From positions 707,961-771,960 of the forward strand of contig BLSF01000009.1 in NCBI GenBank assembly GCA_012862575.1: a DNA stretch of 64,000 nucleotides. Reading direction: 5' to 3'. The DNA is from Parietichytrium sp. I65-24A. Its lineage: Eukaryota > Sar > Bigyra > Thraustochytrida > Thraustochytriidae. Numbering within the stretch: position 1 is the first letter of the stretch; every line of letters starts with the position of its first letter. A model generated the notes under the pieces. It did not search any database. It was not told the origin of the DNA and worked only from the letters and a program-made list of their open reading frames with translations. Below, one piece after another: positions 59,101 through 64,000 of this stretch. A program made the translations under genes and the position numbers.

Positions 59101-61159
59101 AATTTCAGGTTCTTTAGACGGAAAGTCTGCACCAGAGGCTCAGATTGCTATACTGCAAAAGCGCATCATGATAAATTTGAACAGGAAGGACCCTCAATTG
59201 CTTCGCTTTGGCAAATTCGCAAAGCGATTCCTTCTTGGCTTCTCTCTTCTTGGAATCGCTCAAGCAGTTTTGACGTCTCGTCTGTACGCTTCATTTGTTG
59301 TAGATATCAATGGCGTCACAAACCTATTCAATGAGGCGCACTACTTGACGCAGTTGGTCAACATCGTGTTCTACAATACCGCGGACCCGATTTACGTGAA
59401 TGACACCGCGTATTACAGGAATGTGAGTGACTACGATAGCTTACTAGACGAAGGGATCAACGAGCTCAGAGACGCTCATTCGGATTTGGTGGATTTGGTA
59501 GAGTCGATATCTAGCAGCACGCTCAATGAGCTCATTTTTGACCCGACATTATCGATCATAATGGCGAATGATGGCGACGACAGCAGCGCTGAAAGTGATA
59601 CGATCAAGATCGTCAGCTTTCACGTCACAATTTTGGATATGATCAAGCATGCGGAAAAATTTCAGCGGCAGAATGTTTCGATCTGCACGGATAGTTGCGA
59701 GTACCTTGTTGACAATGTCGCTTCTAGCATGCTTGATGTTGCAGAGAAGATCAGCAAGGCCATGGAGTCGAGCGCATACAGCGCAACCGAGATGGTACAC
59801 ACTGCAGGAACTGGGTTCGTCATTGCCGTATCAGTTCTCTTGCTGCTTTCTTTCATCCGAGGGTTTGCGCCAATGATCATCAGTCAAGATAAGAATCGCA
59901 TACACGTCGGTGAAGCGTTCAAGTCTATTCCAGAGGAAATCTGTAACAACCTTCAGCGGAAAGCAGAAGGTAGACTCGCAAAGCTCAATTCTGGAAGAAG
60001 AATTGATCTTTTTGAGGAGGAAGATGACGATCCGCTGGAGGCTATCGATGAAATGGAGCCTTACGAGCCACAAGATGCCGAACCTGCCCCGGGCGTAGCC
60101 TCCAGCGACAAAAAGGAAGCGCTTGTTCGCGCTGAGAGCGTTGGAAGCGAAGATAGCGATGACAGGCCCTCCTTCTTGGCCCGAGTGAACATCTCCATTT
60201 CACAGCTTTTCCGGCGAACAAAAACCACCAAAGTCAACCCCCAAACTCTGAGCAACGGCTTGCAGCTTCAGCAGGGCTTACGGAATGCCCAGGGTGTGTC
60301 AAAGAACCGAAAATTCAAGCCGGACTCTATTTTGACCAGAAGCAGCAGAATCGTTCTTGCAGCCTTCAATATCGGTCTCGCTTTCTGGTTTGTCCTGGGA
60401 TACTTCATCATGAACACATATCTTGACGTTGGCTACAACTCGGAGGTAAAGGTACTCACTTCGATGATCCACCTGGCGGGATTGCGGTTTTTAGATACAT
60501 GCGAGCTCACGTTTTGGAGCGCCCAAGTGCCGTCTCAAGAGGCGGTCACCAAAAGCAAAAGCGCCATCTCTAAAGTTCGCAACTACGACTATTCCCTCAT
60601 TTACGGGAATAGTACGCTTGGGATATCGCCTTTTAAGGACTCGGATGGAAATTTGTACTCCTTGTACTACGAAGATGCTTGCGATGAGGACTGTCAGGAA
60701 TTTCTTCAGACGAAGGAATGGACTCAGGACGTTGAGTTTCTGCAATATGGTCTGCAACTCGCGTTGGAGAAGTACTTGGAGAGGATTGAAGACATTCAAG
60801 AAGCGATGGGTCGTTATTTAGAAAACCCTACTGCAGAAAGTCTTGAAGTGGTGGAAGCCGCACAATATTACTTGCTGAACCATGAGCCACACCGCCTCCT
60901 TACAATGGAATTGAAGAAGGCATTATACTACTATCTTGAGCTTTTGGACGAGAAGCTGCAGAGTATCAAGAAGGCGAAGGTGATGTCCACCAGCATTCTT
61001 ATTGGTATGCTTGTTCTGGGTCACATAATATCTATGAAAGCATTCACGCACATGGACAGGACTCTGAAGAACACCAAGACATTGCTCCTTATGCTTCCTA
61101 TTGAAGTGTTTAAGGAAGTTCCGAGTATGAAAAAACTGCTACAAGAAAGTCAAAACTAG
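56150..61159 (+). CDS. Large PAS-domain polytopic membrane protein (TmcB-like)
   Basis: A 1,669-residue protein. The N-terminal part (about 30-340) has roughly eight hydrophobic segments (for example LLFIVLVSLSFVTVVSVVVL and AYVVCIVASGLFLVASYLYY). A helical region follows that looks TPR-like (YRNAMESYPDSPFLCLYVAA). A PAS domain lies at about 555-680 (DALCSMFGYSKSELVGRNVK). About 770-1000 is a disordered Ser/Pro/Glu linker. The C-terminal part has four more hydrophobic segments (about 1024-1650), arranged as two pairs flanking ectodomain-like loops with possible N-glycosylation sites (YRNVSDYD, YGNSTLG). The layout resembles the tiny-macrocyst TmcA/B-type proteins of Dictyostelium, ciliates and other protists. 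Sensing of a ligand, redox state or light is only a family-level guess. The start MNDLMHSSSRES is the first ATG of the frame. Confidence 0.82.
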   Translation: MNDLMHSSSRESHGTVETAKNATFLTLYKLLKNMSLGERYFYASTVLTTLQLLYLPFAAEMEFAWPTYFREGIGNSLKYISFGFLAHDSDLLFIVLVSLSFVTVVSVVVLCSLVGHDSFCKENRHAALVPLLGALLRLGHTFLLHPVLVALGKTIPCHPVVDSLLGCSSNLHIALQVAAASCIVVFLSLTSLYALIVMNPVPPQNKDRRVIDYCAPHGRVEFVSTWVRGVVALCVAVVSNEAAQISTTVRSAYVVCIVASGLFLVASYLYYLPFFKMNWNVVCIACYSVYLWSGISLVLAEAVYDPDDFSSLLVFSVALPFFTFSCISLIRHRVKSLTRTTNDIVLQSPYLVELRLRLLHQMSEKFDFSGDAEIGYRNAMESYPDSPFLCLYVAALVLHTGKKVVYALNLIRRARQLPLPPDLEFSLFVHNKANEERQSESSGAISFMEFDRHLTQAREKIVETLKHTARFWKRVATDCSVSDLIKDGKNIHDAATACRLHLKRLLKLSDSNIEAIRWYAIFVAYVMNDHHSAVKFLRKKDQGINDTTGGGFAVCTVSGNSATLGQVLDCTDALCSMFGYSKSELVGRNVKMLCPQPFEVMHDLFLKQFLTSDEEFSTKTRRIYGMHRSGFLLPLDFVITPSTNSNSDLILIGKFEERPLPESQHLLLLDGKTGYITSSSQYAPDVLHIDLSDIYTLNLHISDVIPNFFMEDKSIRFKNEEKIQIASGIFKVRVKQQDFKSAERSTVNFDVRIIVIMLTLVERVEENEFLTSDPCSYEPDSAQGSMSSAEGDIPLVDSNDPTEKLAHILHPPPDSAVETSSSQVESRNSKIERDESSTERDTSFKDSSYAPVPDSEENSAALQPPKLPTLKAMPPQIGRGAVIRQVMPLTASGKRNGTQMFGSPVQASPKVPPTQRRAKLTGDDDQSDTESELSFSYKAGPSKGSGARGRNFRNPGLSPSSPSSPSIVSRSWKNKNPLGDGASQISGSLDGKSAPEAQIAILQKRIMINLNRKDPQLLRFGKFAKRFLLGFSLLGIAQAVLTSRLYASFVVDINGVTNLFNEAHYLTQLVNIVFYNTADPIYVNDTAYYRNVSDYDSLLDEGINELRDAHSDLVDLVESISSSTLNELIFDPTLSIIMANDGDDSSAESDTIKIVSFHVTILDMIKHAEKFQRQNVSICTDSCEYLVDNVASSMLDVAEKISKAMESSAYSATEMVHTAGTGFVIAVSVLLLLSFIRGFAPMIISQDKNRIHVGEAFKSIPEEICNNLQRKAEGRLAKLNSGRRIDLFEEEDDDPLEAIDEMEPYEPQDAEPAPGVASSDKKEALVRAESVGSEDSDDRPSFLARVNISISQLFRRTKTTKVNPQTLSNGLQLQQGLRNAQGVSKNRKFKPDSILTRSSRIVLAAFNIGLAFWFVLGYFIMNTYLDVGYNSEVKVLTSMIHLAGLRFLDTCELTFWSAQVPSQEAVTKSKSAISKVRNYDYSLIYGNSTLGISPFKDSDGNLYSLYYEDACDEDCQEFLQTKEWTQDVEFLQYGLQLALEKYLERIEDIQEAMGRYLENPTAESLEVVEAAQYYLLNHEPHRLLTMELKKALYYYLELLDEKLQSIKKAKVMSTSILIGMLVLGHIISMKAFTHMDRTLKNTKTLLLMLPIEVFKEVPSMKKLLQESQN

Positions 61160-61305
61160 CTCGCTAGATCGAAGCAAGTCTGGTTTGGGTGTCTCACAAT
61201 TTATGGCCAGTTGTTTGAGAAGAATATGTCCATAAACTTCTGATACGGACGCATTCACTTTGATTATTGAACACTTTCTCCAAAACCGATGTGAATTTTG
61301 GCACG

Positions 61306-61311
61306 AATAAA
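61306..61311 (+). terminator. Possible polyadenylation signal AATAAA
   Basis: 147 bp after the stop codon of the PAS/membrane gene. Canonical hexamer, but use of this signal in this organism is unknown. Confidence 0.3.
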
Positions 61312-61340
61312 ACATTAACATTAAAATGATAGTTACACCA

Positions 61341-63678
61341 CTAAATCCTCCCGAACGCAGCCGCTTGTTGAACCGTGTAACCCATGAGATGAGAGAGGTA
61401 AAAGTTACTTTCCTTGCGCACAGCCGCACAATCCTGTATTGCGGCAAGGATCACCGAAATGAGCTCAATTCCTGCATCGTTGGCATCGCTTCTCTCGAAC
61501 GAGCGGCTCTCGCCGAAAATTCCTAGCTTCTGCTTCGCACGAAGTACGACAGAGTCGATGCGCTCATTACTTGCCTCAAGAAGGCCGGCTACGCCTTCCA
61601 ACCTCTCGGCTATCAAACCATGTGCAGTGTTGTTTGGCGTCGCGCCTGTGCTGCCCGATGACATGGCAATGTCTTGTATCCCAGTTCTCTGCATTTCGTC
61701 CAAAGCTTGCCGAGATATCTCTATCCAGTCATGGACTATTGAGACCTGCGTTTCTACAAAGCCTCGTTTGAGCTTTTGCACACGGTCCTCTCTTACGGTC
61801 TGCAACACTTTAAAAAGATTGGTCTGGAGTTCGTGCTCTCTGCCGTGCACCTCTATTTGTTCCTGAAGCGACATGAGCTCCCGCTGAGACCGGGTCATTA
61901 AGGAAACCAAGTCCTGAACGCTTTGCTCTCCAGCAATCGCGCTGGCTTCGTAGTCTCGTAACATCTGCTCTAGAGACGACATTCGCAATTTGTTCCTTGA
62001 GCTTTGCCGGTCCAAGCGCTCGTCTGCAATCTGGGAGGTGATATCTTCAAACTCATTCCACATTTGAAGCACGACCTGGTCTGTACTCTTAACCATACTG
62101 CGATTGGTATCGATCTCCTCCTTTTTGGACTTTTGCGCCATCCGTAGCGTCGTAAGTTCGCGCTCAATCTGAAAGAGCTTATTATTCACACCATTGAGAA
62201 GGTGATCGAGTTCAGCAACGCGATCGTCTCGGTCAATTCTTCGGTCCACGATCGTCTTGGATTGCCCCTCGTCTCCAATTTGCCGCTTCGTCGCTGCAAA
62301 GCTTGGCGGCCGTCTCAGTTGAAGACTGGCGTGAGATGGGTTGTCGTGCCCCGACCGGATTGATAGCGGTCTGTACGGCACATCTTGATGCGAGCTTTTG
62401 GACACCGTTTCGTCCATTGAAGCAGATCGAATCCGCACACGGTGCTCCGCGCGCAAACGCTGGATGCTCATCTCTGCTTCAGCCAGCTCATGCTCCAGAT
62501 CTGTTAGCCTGGAGCTCATTGCTCTGAACGCTTCCTGCTGCTCAGCTTGCATAAATTTCCCTTGGGGAGTGACCCAACTAACTGCATGCTCAGTGCCTGC
62601 ATCCACCATGAGCCTATCGTACTCTAAAACATTCTCGACATTACTCGTTGCTTCGCCAACCTGTTTCGACAAGCTCGTGATTCTGGCAGGGGTCAAAATT
62701 GCGTCTTTGTCCTGATATTCCTGTTCCGTGAGGCCAAGTTGCTGCTTGTCATTTCGTCCAAAACCATACACATTGCCTTTCATCGTGATTGCGATGGTGA
62801 AGGAGCTCCCGCAGCTCACATGCACAATTCTAGTTTCACGAGGGAACTGAGATATAGCCTTTGGGTTGATGACTGTTTCTTTGTGTCCATGCCCGAGCTG
62901 CCCAAATTCGTTTCTACCCCATGTGAACAAATTGTTCGAATCTTGCTCAGTGACTGCGCACAGGTGATCATTGCCACAGGCAATCTGCACCACCCGTTTT
63001 CTGTTCGATGTCATCACTGGTCAGTGAGTAAATGCGGCGGGTCGCCCAGTTTAAGACTTGAACCGCAGAAACTTACTTTATCTTTTGCTGAACTGGGACT
63101 GGATTGCCGTTTCCCCAGAGCCACACCTCACCACTCACGAGAAGCGCCATTGTGAGAGTGTCTCCACAGGCTACTTGCCTAATGGCTTGAAACGGGATCC
63201 CGTTCACCCTTTGAGGAATGGACTGATCGGCATTTTTCCTCTCCCCTAGTTTTGAGCTCCTCGTGTCGCCAAAACTTTCTATGCCATGTACTGCAGAATC
63301 GCTCCGTTGACTTATCGGTTCTGGTTCCGGGACGGCTGAGAAATTTGCTAAACTTGATTTTTCCTCTTGCCCTGCGCTCTTAATGCCATTGCTGGTGCCC
63401 GACTTTCGCGAGAGCAACCTACCAAACGTTGACTTTGGCGGATCGAAAAGAGTATCCCCTAATTTATTCTCCGAAGATGAAGAAGGACTCGCACTGGACG
63501 GGAAGCTCTTCCCGACCTCTCCCTCGTTTTCATCGTCGTCATCTTCTTCCGCCTCGTCAATGGCTGCCTCCGACGGCTCCAAGCGCGACTTGCTCACTAT
63601 GAGCCCACTCTCCTCGCGAGCCAACCGTGTATTGGACGCCATGGACCTGAATCTCGAGAACGGATCATTCCGACTCAT
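61341..63678 (-). CDS. RCC1-repeat protein with long coiled-coil tail, two exons
   Basis: Exons on the minus strand are 63077-63678 and 61341-63000, separated by a 76-nt intron (GTAAGT to ACAG). The join is in phase and gives 753 residues. About 1-155 is Ser/Glu/Asp-rich and disordered. RCC1-type repeats (about 160-310) read QVACGDTLTMALLVSGEVWLWGNG from exon 1, then VVQIACGNDHLCAVTEQDSN and FTWGRNEFGQLGHG from exon 2, and VSCGSSFTIAITMKGNVYGFGRN. Only three or four repeats are present, fewer than in a full propeller. The rest (about 330-700) is coiled coil. Similar RCC1 plus coiled-coil proteins occur in protist cilia and cytoskeleton, but I cannot name an orthologue. The intron falls between two propeller repeats. 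Start MSRNDPFSRFRS at 63678 is clear. Confidence 0.85.
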
Positions 63679-64000
63679 CGTCCCATACCCTAGGGCGGGA
63701 CACCTTCTTCGCGTGCGCTAGAGACGCTTCCCCAAGCTCGGCGTTCACAACCGCTCGTTGACGAATTACGCTCCCACTAACGCCCACCGAGTATTCGAGT
63801 ATCCGAGTATTCGAGTATTCGAGTACGCTTTACCAACAAGTAGGAACCTCTCCCGTCGAGGACACTTTGTAACTTGGCCGTCTGCTTCTCTCTCTCTGTC
63901 TCTCGCCGATGGATATACTATTACAAAATAGCTATCTATTACCATACTTTCGCTTACTAATTTTACCATACTACCTATGAAAAATAGGAAATATTAAGGC
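63679..64000. other. Right-end intergenic region
   Basis: 5' flank of the RCC1/coiled-coil gene, with a GAGTATTCGAGTATCC-type repeat (63788-63826) and a TCTC run near 63888-63905. No gene is seen. Confidence 0.5.
63788..63826. repeat. CGAGTATT short tandem repeat
   Basis: About four copies of a 9-bp unit CGAGTATTC, about 110 bp upstream of the RCC1/coiled-coil start. The unit shares the TCGAGTA core with the 12-bp palindrome. Confidence 0.85.

Noticed and set aside
1-64000. tRNA, rRNA, CRISPR arrays or transposons
   Set aside because: No cloverleaf with a convincing T-loop box, no ribosomal segments, no regularly spaced repeats, and no transposase or reverse-transcriptase motifs were noticed. 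A tRNA scan would be decisive.

Overview
The window is nuclear DNA of a unicellular eukaryote. About 21 protein genes lie on both strands, most as single open frames of 200 to 2,200 codons. Five carry one short GT-AG intron of 52 to 89 nt. Gene content includes calcium-dependent protein kinases (CDPK type), ciliary proteins (CFAP418, a MAP10-type protein, C2/IQ and coiled-coil proteins), a family-60 GlcNAc-transferase, a Qa-SNARE and a PAS protein with many membrane segments. This fits a flagellated protist of the stramenopile/alveolate kind. A thraustochytrid-like or oomycete-like stramenopile is my best guess, with low certainty. No viral genes, transposons, CRISPR arrays, tRNA or rRNA genes were recognised.

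Layout. 1-5 kb: Urc1-type GTP cyclohydrolase II-like gene and a small coiled-coil gene. 5-12 kb: one very large multi-C2/IQ gene. 12-14 kb: repeat-rich gap. 14-19 kb: a kinase with one EF-hand and two cyclic-nucleotide-binding domains, then a Pcf11-like mRNA 3'-end factor. 19-29 kb: ankyrin/fibronectin protein, MAP10-type protein and a 1,264-residue unknown. 29-33 kb: an unusual syntaxin-like protein, convergent with a two-exon unknown. 33-39 kb: three tandem copies of one secreted Cys-rich acidic protein, with two assembly gaps. 39-45 kb: a CDPK with a mitochondrial-type presequence, a doubtful small membrane protein, a degenerate EF-hand protein, CFAP418 and a PhyH-type dioxygenase. 45-52 kb: GT60 glycosyltransferase, RCC1/zinc-site protein and MYG1. 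52-56 kb: no gene seen. 56-64 kb: a 1,669-residue PAS/membrane protein and an RCC1/coiled-coil protein.

The genes do not form an operon or one pathway. Two themes recur: calcium or cyclic-nucleotide signalling (two kinases, C2/IQ protein, EF-hand protein, PAS sensor) and cilium or microtubule function (MAP10, CFAP418, probably the coiled-coil proteins). Five genes were completed by reading across introns: CFAP418, MYG1, GT60, the RCC1/coiled-coil gene and the unknown at 31-32.7 kb.

Most notable: a predicted DysF-like / Qa-SNARE / CaaX protein; the tandem secreted-protein array; a kinase-EF-CNB-CNB protein with HCD in place of HRD; a probable mitochondrial CDPK; and a perfect 12-bp palindrome near several gene starts. 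All functional calls rest on reading motifs by eye; no database search was run.
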